NCBI GenBank assembly: GCA_900074725.1 | Contig: LT598454.1 | Span: forward strand, 1,183,866-1,247,865 | DNA: 64,000 bases | Direction: 5' to 3' | Source: Lachancea dasiensis | Lineage: Eukaryota; Ascomycota; Saccharomycetes; Saccharomycetales; Saccharomycetaceae | Shown here: positions 39,753 through 49,457 of the stretch, in pieces | Numbering within the stretch: the first letter of the stretch is position 1 | How the letters are laid out: each line of letters begins with the position of its first letter | Translations under genes and position numbers: made by a program | The notes under the pieces: generated by a model | Told to the model about the DNA's origin: nothing | Databases searched by the model: none | The model's input: only the letters and a program-made list of their open reading frames with translations

Positions 39753-40964
39753 ATGATATCATTTCTCTCTCAAATTCCGTACGCACAACCAGATCCCATC
39801 TTTGAATTGACTGCTGAATACAACAGGGATGGCTCAACGAAAAAAGTCAATCTGGGCCAAGGCGCATACCGGGATGAAAATGGGATGCCTTGGGTACTTA
39901 AATCTGTGATTCAAGCCAAGAGGGCTATCGAAGGTAGCGGTCATGAATACCTACCAATCCTTGGACTTGAGGATTTCAGGAAAGGGTGTACAAAGCTTCT
40001 GTTTGGTGAAGAATCACCCATTGTTTTAGAAAATAGAGTCGGCTCATCACAATCTATCTCGGGAACAGGATCGTTGCATTTGGTAGCTATCTTTCTTGCA
40101 AATTACTATTCAACAACCCACAAGGTATTTATTCCAGATCCTACTTGGAATAATCACAGAGCAATTTTTGAAGGCGCTGGGTTTGATGTACAGTTATACT
40201 CCTATTTTGACAGCCATCATATGGCTCTTTACTTCGAGCGACTCCAAGAAGATTTATTAAGATGCCCTGAGGGATCTATCGTCGTCCTCCACGCTTGTGC
40301 TCACAACCCAACGGGGATTGATCCCTCTTTTGAGCAATGGAAGAAAATTGGGAAGATCGTGAAGGACAAGCATCTTTTTCCTATATTCGACGCAGCTTAC
40401 TTAGGCTTTAACAGTGGCAGCATCGACACCGATTGTTGGGCAATTAGATACTTTTTTCACGACTTGAACCTGACGGGAGCTGTGTGTATGTCTTTCTCCA
40501 AGAATATGGGATTGTATGGGGAGCGTGTGGGATGTGTTCAGATAATAACCAACACTTTCGATGAGGCCAAAAATGTTGAGTCTATCCTTAGCAAGTTGCA
40601 GCGGTCAGAGGTATCCAACCCCCCAGCATACGGGGCTCGTTTAGCAACTGCCATCTTCTCCTCGAAAGAGTACATGCAGCAGTGGAAAATAGATTTGAGA
40701 ACGATGTCTTGCAGAATCAATACAATGAGAAAATTGTTAGTTGACAATTTGCGGAAACACAATGCGCCGGGTTCATGGGTTCACGTTATTGACCAAAATG
40801 GAATGTTTGGCTTTCTGGGACTTACGGAGACTGAAGTCAAGGATCTCAGATTAGATCATCATATCTATATGGCGGCAAATTCCAGAATTTCGATTGCTGG
40901 CCTAAATGAAGCAAACGTTGAATATGTTGCACAATGTATCACGTCAGTGGTGTCGAAAAGGTGA
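39753..40964 (+). CDS. Aspartate-aminotransferase-family enzyme (Aat2-like paralogue)
   Basis: The protein has 403 residues. It has the class I aminotransferase landmarks: VNLGQGAYRDENGMPWVL, SGTGSLHLVA, HACAHNPTGIDP, and the PLP lysine in SFSKNMGLYGERVG (Lys250). The N-terminus FLSQIPYAQPDPIFELTAEYNRD resembles cytosolic aspartate aminotransferases. Substitutions such as GSSQSISGTG and the WNNHRAIFEGAGF region suggest a diverged paralogue. It probably exchanges an amino group between a pathway amino acid (for example glutamate from oxoprolinase) and a keto acid. Confidence 0.88.
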   Translation: MISFLSQIPYAQPDPIFELTAEYNRDGSTKKVNLGQGAYRDENGMPWVLKSVIQAKRAIEGSGHEYLPILGLEDFRKGCTKLLFGEESPIVLENRVGSSQSISGTGSLHLVAIFLANYYSTTHKVFIPDPTWNNHRAIFEGAGFDVQLYSYFDSHHMALYFERLQEDLLRCPEGSIVVLHACAHNPTGIDPSFEQWKKIGKIVKDKHLFPIFDAAYLGFNSGSIDTDCWAIRYFFHDLNLTGAVCMSFSKNMGLYGERVGCVQIITNTFDEAKNVESILSKLQRSEVSNPPAYGARLATAIFSSKEYMQQWKIDLRTMSCRINTMRKLLVDNLRKHNAPGSWVHVIDQNGMFGFLGLTETEVKDLRLDHHIYMAANSRISIAGLNEANVEYVAQCITSVVSKR

Positions 40965-41085
40965 TATTATGTCTGAAAGAAGTCTTTTAGATTACTGGTA
41001 TGGCAGGTCCCTGGTGCAATGACAAGAAAGTCTGGGAAATGATATTAGAAATAACATATGTATCACCTGCAATATTATGCTTGAA

Positions 41086-43084
41086 CTAGAAGAAAAAAGA
41101 TGCACTAGCGCCGGCACCAACTGACCAAGTGTCAGCAGTAACAAGTACTGTCCTCATCCACTTTTCAAATACTTTCAATTCATCGGAATCATGTACTTCA
41201 CTCGGGTCATCAACTTCCACAAAAGACATGATGTCGTCCACCAACCGTCTCATAATATATTCTTCATCCACTGGCTTGGTACCATCTTGAGTGCTCTCTA
41301 GTTTTCTGCCACTCAAGCCGATGTGTAAAATTTGCCATGCAACCAGGCCCGCTTTGTAAAACATAAATGTAAACACGGGTGATCGCTCTTGTCCCCCATC
41401 GGCCTTCAAGAAGTCCGCAAACTTCAGAAAATAGCAGATATGACTGACCATCACAGAAAGACTATGACTGGAAATTAGATGCATGTTGTTACTTGATACA
41501 GAAGTTCCGCCGGGAGGATACCACTCGCTAGGTTTTGCAAGTACTGCAGCCGTAGCAATGGTTGCCCTCAAAGTGACTTCGACGATGCCAGATGTAATGA
41601 TTGGATCCGGGACATGGAGATGAATATATGCAAGGTTCCAGGTTGCAACAAACATATCCCACATATCGTGGGATTTCTTGGGACCTTTTCTTAGTCCTCT
41701 TTTAGGAATCAAAGATCGCAGTGCATTCAAAGCAGTCCCCAACTGGGATTTTCTCGAGAAAGGATCGTTGGCCTTAATTTTCGGAACTTCCAGCACGCCA
41801 GCGTACTGCTCCATGTTTCTAATCATTATATGAATGGGAAGGAGAATTGAGAGAGATCCAAAAGAAGATATGTTTTTAGGTGTCTTTCCGAATATCAAGG
41901 CCTGTTGCAAAGCATCCAAGAAAGAAGTGCGCTCACCGTTGGAAAGCTCTAGGGTATGCTTTTCTTTCCAAAGAAGCGCATTTTCAAGCTGCCACAAAGT
42001 GTCGGAGCAAGGAAGTGGATGTTTGATTTCATAGTGTGAAAGTGAAGGCGGATAATTGAGCAAGGTCGCCATTTGACTGTCAATCATGTACAGGCAGAAA
42101 GATACCCTTTTTCTTTCCTCTGACACTATAAATGACTTCCACTCATCATCACATTGGTCCCTAGGATTAGTTTGAAAGATTCCAGTCTCTCTCGCTACAG
42201 CCACAATCTGAGAATGTAGGGCTCTGCACCTTTGATACCAAACTTTATCTGTAAATGTTCCGTAAAATACCAATATGAGAGCCGCCTGAACAGTCTGTAT
42301 TGAAGCATTTGCACAAAATAAAGGTTCGTTGATCGCATTTAGTGTGTTTTCACAAAGGATACCAGAGAAATTCTTCAGGTCACTTCTGTACAACATCGCG
42401 ACAGTGCACATTGCACTAACTAAAGTACAGGATGCTGACTTGTAATTAAAAGTAGGTTTATGGATAAGAGGGAAAACGGGATCAAATATGTTCCAGTATT
42501 GATTTAATAAGCTTTCAATCTCGTCATCCTTTAATTGAGAATGCAAGTACGAGAATAGAAAATTATTATCTATGGCCTTTGTATCAGCGTGGTCTTGTGG
42601 GGAGACATATGATTCAGAGAAACTCTTTAGCATTGGTTGGTCACTTGTCGCGGCTGTGAATGCAATGTGTTCCTTAATAGGAGCTGAATTCCTCAGGGAA
42701 CCATTCAGAAGTTCATATTCTCGAGGATGTTTTTTGCGCCTGTGGGTTTTAAGCGTGTCATTTCGCGAGAAGGTCTTGTGGCATATATGGCAACTGTACT
42801 TTTCAGTGCGTAGATCTCAAACTGACAGTTAATATGGTGGCATTCGGCTGTTGAAGTTAATTAAAATGGGACATACGTTTCTTGACATGACGTTTTAGGT
42901 TCTCGGACCTTGTGAAAGATGCTTTACATGTACTGCAAACAAAAGGCCTTAGATCATTTCTATCAAGTCTTAAGTCGTTGGCATGAGTGGGAGGCTCAAG
43001 TACTTCGGCGTTATTAATTTGCCTAGAAGGTAATGCGGCTGGGGGGTTCGATGGCGTAGCCGCTTCAGCTGCAAGAGGGTCCAT
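41086..43084 (-). CDS. Two-finger C2H2 transcription factor with fungal regulatory domain, spliced (candidate cluster regulator)
   Basis: The exons are 42877-43084 and 41086-42815. The product is about 645 residues. Finger 1 (RPFVCSTCKASFTRSENLKRHVKKH) is completed only by splicing, which supplies its second His. Finger 2 is KYSCHICHKTFSRNDTLKTHRRKKH. A middle homology region follows (YWNIFDPVFPLIHKPTF), typical of fungal-specific transcription factor domains. The two adjacent fingers resemble Adr1. By the zinc-finger recognition code, finger 1 (R-1, N3, R6) should read GAG and finger 2 (R-1, T3) NTG, giving NTGGAG, the motif found throughout the cluster promoters. One such site (43247) lies in its own promoter, shared with the dehydrogenase gene. 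Confidence 0.85.
42816..42876 (-). other. Predicted 61-nt intron inside the zinc-finger region
   Basis: On the minus strand the donor is GTATGT directly after AAGAAAC. The acceptor that keeps the frame is TTTGAG, an uncommon GAG acceptor; the nearby CAG would lead straight into a TGA. Joining at GAG creates a His codon across the junction and completes the C2H2 finger. Confidence 0.75.
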
Positions 43085-43246
43085 TCTGAAAACGTTGTAG
43101 AGTGTTATACAACTTAGTTCATGGAATGTGTTAATGTTTGAGAAGACAGAGGCGCTTGTCTCTATGCTTTCAAAGATAGGTTTGTAGAGTCCACTTTTGA
43201 ATCTCGAAAAATTATGTGACTTATGCTAATCATATGATTGAGTTGG

Positions 43247-43256
43247 CGGAGCTCCA
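43247..43256. promoter_or_regulatory. CGGAGCTCCA motif (site 11)
   Basis: It lies in the 346-bp divergent region between the transcription factor (start 43084) and the dehydrogenase (start 43431). Confidence 0.52.
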
Positions 43257-43430
43257 TATGGGAGATAAGAGCTTACCGGCAGGACACCCAAAGTAACAAC
43301 CGCCACCAACAACCCGAAACAAAAATTATCGCGCTGTTTGCACTTATAAGATGGATTGAAAATGAGTGAAAACAAGTGTGTCGCCAGGTCTTCGTCTCTT
43401 GAAGGGCCGCAAAAATTAGGGTGGAACAAG

Positions 43431-44222
43431 ATGTCTGCTTTTAGGTTGAAAAACAAAATCATTTTGATTACCGGAGCTTCCTCAGGTATAGGTTTTGCTA
43501 TCGCCGAACAGTTTGCCAAACAATCAGATGGAGAAATCAAACTGATTTTAGGCGCTAGAAGGGTGGAGAAGCTTGATCTCCTCAAGGAAAAACTAGTGCA
43601 GAAATACAAGAACATTGATATTCTGATTAAGTTCTTAGATGTTTCAAATTCAGAACATATAGATTCGTTCTGGGAGAGCTTGCCAGATAGGTGGGCAGAT
43701 GTTGATATTTTGGTAAACAACGCTGGTAAAGCACTTGGTCAAAATTTTGTTGGCGAAATTTCCGAAGAGGACATAAACGAGTGCTTCCAGACCAATGTAG
43801 TAGGAATGATATCTATGACCCAACATGCATTGAAAGGAATGCAAATGAGAAATAAGGGGGATATTGTACAAGTTGGGTCTATCGCTGGTAGGGAAACATA
43901 TCCTTCAGGCAGCATTTATTGTAGCACAAAGTTTGCCTTGAATGCGTTCACCTCTTCACTCAGAAAGGAACTCACGGCTACGAAAATTAGAGTGATTGAA
44001 GTTGCTCCCGGAAACACGAAAACCGAGTTTGCCCAGGTACGCTTCGGCGGCGACCTGGAAAAGTCAAGTAAGGTGTATGAAGGCACAGTTCCTTTAGACC
44101 CCACTGACGTTGCAGAGATTGCTGTCTTCGCGTGTTCAAGACCCGAAAATGTAGTCCTTTCTGAAGCTGTTATAATGGCAACGAATCAGGCAGGTCCAAG
44201 TCATATTCACCGCTGTTTGTAG
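43431..44222 (+). CDS. Short-chain dehydrogenase (YMR226C-like)
   Basis: Starting at 43431 the protein has 263 residues, close to YMR226C (267). An in-frame ATG at 43362 would add 23 residues. I prefer the internal start because a CTTATAAG box at 43342-43349 is only about 12 bp before the upstream ATG, and family members begin about 10-15 residues before the Rossmann strand. Motifs are TGASSGIG (14-21), NNAGKALG, catalytic Ser150, and YCSTK with Tyr163 and Lys167. YMR226C oxidises serine, L-allo-threonine and other 3-hydroxy acids with NADP. The C-terminus NQAGPSHIHRCL also matches that group. Confidence 0.87.
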   Translation: MSAFRLKNKIILITGASSGIGFAIAEQFAKQSDGEIKLILGARRVEKLDLLKEKLVQKYKNIDILIKFLDVSNSEHIDSFWESLPDRWADVDILVNNAGKALGQNFVGEISEEDINECFQTNVVGMISMTQHALKGMQMRNKGDIVQVGSIAGRETYPSGSIYCSTKFALNAFTSSLRKELTATKIRVIEVAPGNTKTEFAQVRFGGDLEKSSKVYEGTVPLDPTDVAEIAVFACSRPENVVLSEAVIMATNQAGPSHIHRCL

Positions 44223-44626
44223 TACATAATAATTTAAGAATGTGTAGGGGTAGAATTATCCAAGCCATAATGACGGACGTCAATCAACTTGCTCTTCAAT
44301 GGTGATCTTTTGCATGCATCACCCACTGGAGTGACATTTGTAGGGGTTTTGTAAATACTAAACCACGTGATAAGATTGCTGATCTATTCAAGATCTACTA
44401 TCATCGGCGATAGGCTTCCTCAATGGGTACAGATAAGGGAAATCGTACAATATTAAATGTTGGAGCTCCTTCGCAGCACACAAATGGCAGGTTTGGAAGA
44501 ATCACAGATGTGTGCATACATTGATTGCTGTTATGGATATATATAAAGTCCTCGCTCTTGGGTCAAACGCTAGGGTCAACTATCGAAATACGACATTCCT
44601 ATCTTGAAGAAAGAAAGAGCAATTAT
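44223..44626 (+). promoter_or_regulatory. Promoter of the DHA1 transporter gene
   Basis: The region contains GATAAG at 44369 and 44432, TGGAGCTCCT at 44461-44470, and a TATATATAAA box at 44538-44547, 80-90 bp before the chosen ATG. Confidence 0.58.
44461..44470. promoter_or_regulatory. TGGAGCTCCT motif (site 12)
   Basis: Context is TGTTGGAGCTCCTTC. It lies 166 bp before the transporter ATG, the same distance as in the aminotransferase gene. Confidence 0.55.
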
Positions 44627-46111
44627 ATGGATGAACGACGCCCTATAGACCATGCTTCCGAAGAAAGCCCGAATTCTATAGGTCCCGAATTGACTACAAT
44701 TGAAATTAAGAGAGCCAAATTCTTTTCCAACAATTCGAACGACAGTCGTGAAAATGTTAAAACTTCTGAGGGGGGTGAGACTGTTGAAGATGAGTTGTTA
44801 TGCGACACTATGCCTCACCTAAAAAAGAAACTCATAGTATTTTTAGTAGCGCTGTCGTGCTTTTTATCACCCTCCAGCAACGTAGCCTTCCTGCCGGCTG
44901 TTCCCATCCTTGCAAAAAGGTTCGACACAACAAGTAATATAATTAATCTATCCAACGCCATTTATGCCGTGGTAATGGCTATTTCCCCATGTCTCATGAG
45001 TCCATTTAGTGACGTTTACGGTAGACGAATCACTTTTCTAATATGCTCTATGGGATTTACAATCTGTACAATACTAGTTGCTGTCTCCGTCAATCTGGGC
45101 ATGTTCTTCTTTTTTAGATGTGCAACCGCGTTGTTTGGTACCGCGTTTTTTGCAGTTGGTGGAAGCATTATTTCAGATATTTATCGGCCACATGAGAGAG
45201 GAAACGCAATGGGATGGATTCTATCAGGATCGCAGATAGGGCCAGCGATCGCTCCTTGTCTGGGCGGCATAATCGTAACATATACCTCTTGGAGGGTGAT
45301 ATTTTGGGTTTTAGTGGGGTTGGGTTGTTTAAGCTTCTGCATGTCCTGGCTATTTCTACCCGAAACCGCGCAGGCCACCATTGCCCAAATAATTAGAGAG
45401 GAAAGCCCTAACAAAAGATTTGTGTGGGTGTCATACAATCCACTAACGGTGGTGGGAGCACTGAGGTACCCTAATCTCGTATTAGCCGGACTTGTGAGCG
45501 GATCTCTACTCTACAACATGTATGCCTTATTAACACCAATTCGACACGTTGTTGATCCTCGCTTCAATTTAACGACACCAATTTATGGTTCATTATTCTA
45601 TTTACCACCAGGTTTGGGATACCTCTGCGGCTCTTTCGTGGGAGGAAAGTGGGCCGATTACCATGTTAAGAAATATCAAATTATCAAAGGCGAGAGGATC
45701 CCAGAGGATAGATTAAGATCGATGCTGGTGACCTTTGGAGTAATCTTACCGGGTACCATATTGGTGTACGGCTGGGCACTGGAAAAAGAAAGAGGGGGAA
45801 TAGCTCTTCCTATCGTTGCAATGTTCATAGGCGGGATAGGACAAACCATTTGTTTCCCAAGTATCAACGCTTATTGCGTAGATGCTATGCCAGAGCTCAA
45901 AGGGGATGCGATAGCAAGCAACTATTTTACGCGATATATAGCTGGTGCAGTTGGGACTGCAACTTGCCTCATACAGATCGACAGTATTGGAATTGGATGG
46001 ACATGCACTATTTCTTGTTTTGTATTACTGGGAGGCTTCATAGCTTCAGTGGCCTTAGTATATTGGGGAGCTCGTATGAGGACCATCAGGGTTTCTGATA
46101 GCAGGAAATAG
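44627..46111 (+). CDS. MFS drug:H+ antiporter (DHA1 family)
   Basis: The open frame reaches upstream to a TTG, but the first ATG is 44627 (MDERRPIDHASEES), giving 494 residues. A hydrophilic N-terminus precedes 12 predicted membrane segments. Motif A appears as SPFSDVYGRRITFL and motif C-like GWILSGSQIGPAIAPCLGG. It resembles yeast Qdr/Aqr1-type exporters of drugs, amino acids and weak acids. In the cluster it may export an end-product or toxic intermediate. The TATA box and cluster motif upstream suggest induction with the enzymes. Confidence 0.86.
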   Translation: MDERRPIDHASEESPNSIGPELTTIEIKRAKFFSNNSNDSRENVKTSEGGETVEDELLCDTMPHLKKKLIVFLVALSCFLSPSSNVAFLPAVPILAKRFDTTSNIINLSNAIYAVVMAISPCLMSPFSDVYGRRITFLICSMGFTICTILVAVSVNLGMFFFFRCATALFGTAFFAVGGSIISDIYRPHERGNAMGWILSGSQIGPAIAPCLGGIIVTYTSWRVIFWVLVGLGCLSFCMSWLFLPETAQATIAQIIREESPNKRFVWVSYNPLTVVGALRYPNLVLAGLVSGSLLYNMYALLTPIRHVVDPRFNLTTPIYGSLFYLPPGLGYLCGSFVGGKWADYHVKKYQIIKGERIPEDRLRSMLVTFGVILPGTILVYGWALEKERGGIALPIVAMFIGGIGQTICFPSINAYCVDAMPELKGDAIASNYFTRYIAGAVGTATCLIQIDSIGIGWTCTISCFVLLGGFIASVALVYWGARMRTIRVSDSRK

Positions 46112-47203
46112 AAATGGTAGGATGAAGAATTTCAAATACTCTATATTCACTATTCTTGAGCAACAAGAAGACTTTTACTACAGACAAATCACAATACGTG
46201 TATATCCTCTCACTGGTTCGAAGAGCCAGAGTGTCTAAAGCATTGGGATCATAAAGTATCCTCCACATAATTTTTAATTCTCAAATTCATACTACCAGTG
46301 AGTCAAATCCCGAAGTCTTGGTTTATTGGTCCGGTCGAGTACTTTGAGGTGACCAGCAATATATGAATGGGTCGCGTGATGCTGTGTACACAGGTCAATT
46401 TGTAGTATAGAAGGAGCCTTCAAGGACGTCGTCTACCCATGGCTACGTAGGAACACAATCCACGTCTTGAACAAATCACGTTGTGTTTTTGCAAGCGGAT
46501 GTAAGGAAAGGAAGAGTGCAATTATTGTCGTACATTCCAAACGATTCCCCAGATCAAAATACTCTTTTATTAAAATAACAAGTCAACCATAGCAACGATT
46601 GCAGCTAATTCCATTGTTCACTTTGAAGAATTTCCACATTTCATACCTCTGCTTACCTACACGATCGTATCGCCGCGAACAATCTGTCTGGACCGACGCA
46701 TTATAGAATGCCTGCTTTGCTGAAATACTTTCACTTCATTTCCACGAAATTACCGAAGTACATAGAACTCACCCTCTGATCCCGTCCTTTGGGGAGCTGC
46801 TAGATATATGGGGAATGTCAGACGACACCTTGGGTCGCAAAGTACACAAAATTGAAGTTTACCTTCGACAGCTCTAAATTACGAGAATACTAATTTTTTA
46901 CGACCTCTTACAAACCTTACGCGAAAACCACGCTTGGTATTCTTACTACGCCAATCTTGGTACGGGCAGACCTCTATAGAATCGCCTCAACACAGCCCAG
47001 TATATTGAGATTTGAGGCAACCTTCAGTGCTTAGTATCGTCGTGTAAGGCAGAAGTAACTGTTTTATCTTTTTTTCATCAAGCTTCGTCAAATCTGGTCG
47101 GTTGAGATTGTACTCTCATAAGCTCGACTTTTCTCAGCACTCAACTCACTGATGAGCACTGGGGCTTGACGGCTGTGTTATCAAGCAGAGGCTTGGCCCA
47201 TTC
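46112..47203. other. Spacer between the cluster and the RTA1-like gene
   Basis: There is no credible gene, LTR or GGAGCTCC motif in this ~1.1 kb. Confidence 0.5.
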
Positions 47204-47386
47204 ATGACGATAACTTTTTCGAGAGATCCGCGGGAAGATTAAATCACGTGCACTAAAGCGTAGTCATTTACGCATTATCCGCGGCAACCGAGCTGATGAC
47301 GATAACTTTTTCGAGAGATCCGCGGGAAGATTAAATCACGTGCACTAAAGCGTAGTCATTTACGCATTATCCGCGGCAACCGAGCT
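47204..47386. repeat. Perfect 91-bp tandem duplication of a promoter module (period 92 bp)
   Basis: Bases 47204-47294 and 47296-47386 are identical. Each unit contains TCCGCGGG, ATCACGTG and TCCGCGGC. The module ends about 155 bp before the ATG of the RTA1-like gene. Identity implies a recent duplication. Confidence 0.95.
47227..47377. promoter_or_regulatory. Four Pdr1/3-like CCGCGG sites and two CACGTG E-boxes
   Basis: TCCGCGGG occurs at 47227 and 47319, TCCGCGGC at 47278 and 47370, and CACGTG at 47245 and 47337. The first two types resemble the pleiotropic drug response element TCCGCGGA but differ in the last base. A TATATATAAG box lies at 47407-47416. Confidence 0.5.
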
Positions 47387-47541
47387 TTGATGATCTTGAG
47401 AGACCATATATATAAGGGCGGCTCTAAAGAAACCAGCCAGATCTAGATCAGAAGCCTTTAACTTTTAGATATTATCTAGAGGCTAGCTAGAGTCCTTACC
47501 TCACAATTGTCCTCAATAACTCTCTCCATAGGGATCAAAAA

Positions 47542-48480
47542 ATGAACTCCAGCGATACCACAGGAAATACCTACCAGCTTTACCAGTATACTCCTAATAT
47601 TGGAGCAGCAGTGTTTTTCGCAGTTGTTTTTATATTTGCTACTGCTGTTCTAATTGTTGAAATTTGCATATCAAGCAAAAAGGTGAAAACAGTCATGAGG
47701 TCGTTCCAGTCCGATGATGAGGAAGCCAATGCTGGTACATATAGATTCGGCGTTCTTCCTCCTAAAAAGATTAGCGCGAAATACATTTGTCTGATTATTG
47801 GCTGTGTACTAGAAGCAATTGGCTACATTGGCCGGGCAGTTTCAGCTAGAAATTTAGATAGCTTGGGGCCATTCATAATCCAGTCTGTTCTTTTATTGGT
47901 TTCCCCAGCTTTGATGGCTGCCTCAATTTACATGATTTTTGGGCGTATTTTAGTCCTCACAGACGCTACTGCAGCATCTATTGTCCCTGCGCGCTACAGC
48001 ACAACAATTTTTGTTTGTGGCGACATACTCAGTTTTTTGATGCAGGCTAGTGGAGGTGGTTTGGAGGCCAGTGAAAGTAGCCGGGATATGGGTGAGAAAA
48101 TAATTGTGGGTGGTTTGATTATCCAAATTATTTTTTTTGGCCTTTTCCTTGTGACAGAAATTAGATACATTTATGTTATGTCAAGGAGAGTAAGCATGGG
48201 CAAACGCTTCAAGTGTGCGAACTTGGTTCTTCTTACAGCTAGTATTTTGATAATGATCCGTTCCATTGTTAGGACCATTGAATTTGCTCAAGGCTACGAT
48301 GGATATCTGATTTCCCACGAATGGACCATTTTTGTTTTCGACGCAATTCCAATGTCGTTCGTCGCAGTATTGTTCCTTGCAACATTGCCACATTCGGGCT
48401 TGTTTCGTTTGGAGATCAAAAAGGCTGGAAGGTTTTTGGTCAAAGAACTGGATCCCATGGATTGTCCAGCGAAATATTAA
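47542..48480 (+). CDS. RTA1/RSB1-family seven-transmembrane lipid-translocating exporter-like protein
   Basis: The protein has 312 residues with about seven hydrophobic segments. The family signature region is visible as KYICLIIGCVLEAIGYIGRAVSARN, SPALMAASIYMIFGRIL and FVCGDILSFLMQASGGG. Relatives include yeast Rsb1 (sphingoid long-chain-base release), Rta1 (aminocholesterol resistance) and Pug1 (porphyrin transport). Members such as RSB1 are controlled by Pdr1, consistent with the duplicated Pdr-like module upstream. Precise substrate is unknown. Confidence 0.88.
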   Translation: MNSSDTTGNTYQLYQYTPNIGAAVFFAVVFIFATAVLIVEICISSKKVKTVMRSFQSDDEEANAGTYRFGVLPPKKISAKYICLIIGCVLEAIGYIGRAVSARNLDSLGPFIIQSVLLLVSPALMAASIYMIFGRILVLTDATAASIVPARYSTTIFVCGDILSFLMQASGGGLEASESSRDMGEKIIVGGLIIQIIFFGLFLVTEIRYIYVMSRRVSMGKRFKCANLVLLTASILIMIRSIVRTIEFAQGYDGYLISHEWTIFVFDAIPMSFVAVLFLATLPHSGLFRLEIKKAGRFLVKELDPMDCPAKY

Positions 48481-49457
48481 GAAAGGAATCTCCAATAGGA
48501 TCTTGCCATGCATCAAGATTTTCTTAAATCCTTAAACAGTAATTTAAGTAAGCTGCTTGATTGACTAATAACTTTTGACTTGTTTAAAGGCTTAAATATA
48601 GCATACAACTTTATTTTTCCATAATGGACGCTAGAGGTAATCCTCCAAGTGCAGTTTATACAATTATTCCGGGCGTAAAAACAGTTGGAGCACGGCCCAA
48701 AAAAAAAACAATCAAACATACAGATTTACACACCTCCATTTCTGGGTAAGACTGTTAAAGATTGCATCTACTGCGACAACTAGTTAGAGCTTTTGTTCAA
48801 ACAACGCCCGCCTTCCAAGCTAGTGATGGATTTACTTGTGATATCAAAATAAAGTTCAGAATCAATTTTCGGTTCATATTCATGGGAGCTTTAGTAACTG
48901 ATTTTCGGGCTGCCACTTTTTGAACATATAAGCCCTTTCATTTCTATCACATCTGTTAGACCGGCAACCGGAGTCGTGAATCTATTTCTTGCTCAAATTC
49001 CGGAGGAAAAAAGGTTCTTTTTTTATGCCATCGGACTTAATGCAATGCATGCAAGAACCGTTGAACTCCGATAATACAGCGTCTTTGTAATTTCAACAAC
49101 TTTTATTCCAAATACTCAGATATATGCCTTTCAAGCCTCTCCCAAGGGAAGTTCATGAATTTGATGATCCATGATTCTTCATAGTGGAGAGTGTTCGTAC
49201 CACTCAATGGATTAATAGTGGACTGCACAGAATTTCCCTAAGTTTTAAATCTGAATGTGGGCAACTTGGCAACGCAGATGCCTTTTTAAAAGAAAGCAGA
49301 CATTCGACTACAAGACGACTGTTATGAAAATGAGGTGCAAGAAATAATAGGCCGACTATGTTCTACTTTTCCTCGTTGTATATCAGATTTACTTTCACTA
49401 GCCTCACATGAAGAGGACTTCTAAGGGTCTCGTTCATCCGTAAGCAGCACGGTGCTC
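48481..49457. other. Spacer
   Basis: I see no gene or repeat in this ~1 kb. A short TTGGAGCACGG near 48685 resembles half of the cluster motif but is isolated. Confidence 0.45.

Noticed and set aside
27031-46111. Treating the cluster as a secondary-metabolite biosynthesis cluster
   Set aside because: No polyketide synthase, NRPS, terpene synthase or other backbone enzyme is present. The enzymes fit catabolism or detoxification better.
46205-46225. GGTTCGAAGAGCC, resembling a tRNA B box
   Set aside because: No A box, anticodon arm or acceptor stem could be fitted around it.
47245-47342. ATCACGTG elements as centromere CDEI
   Set aside because: There is no AT-rich CDEII or CDEIII-like sequence next to them. 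They sit in a promoter duplication and fit E-box sites better.
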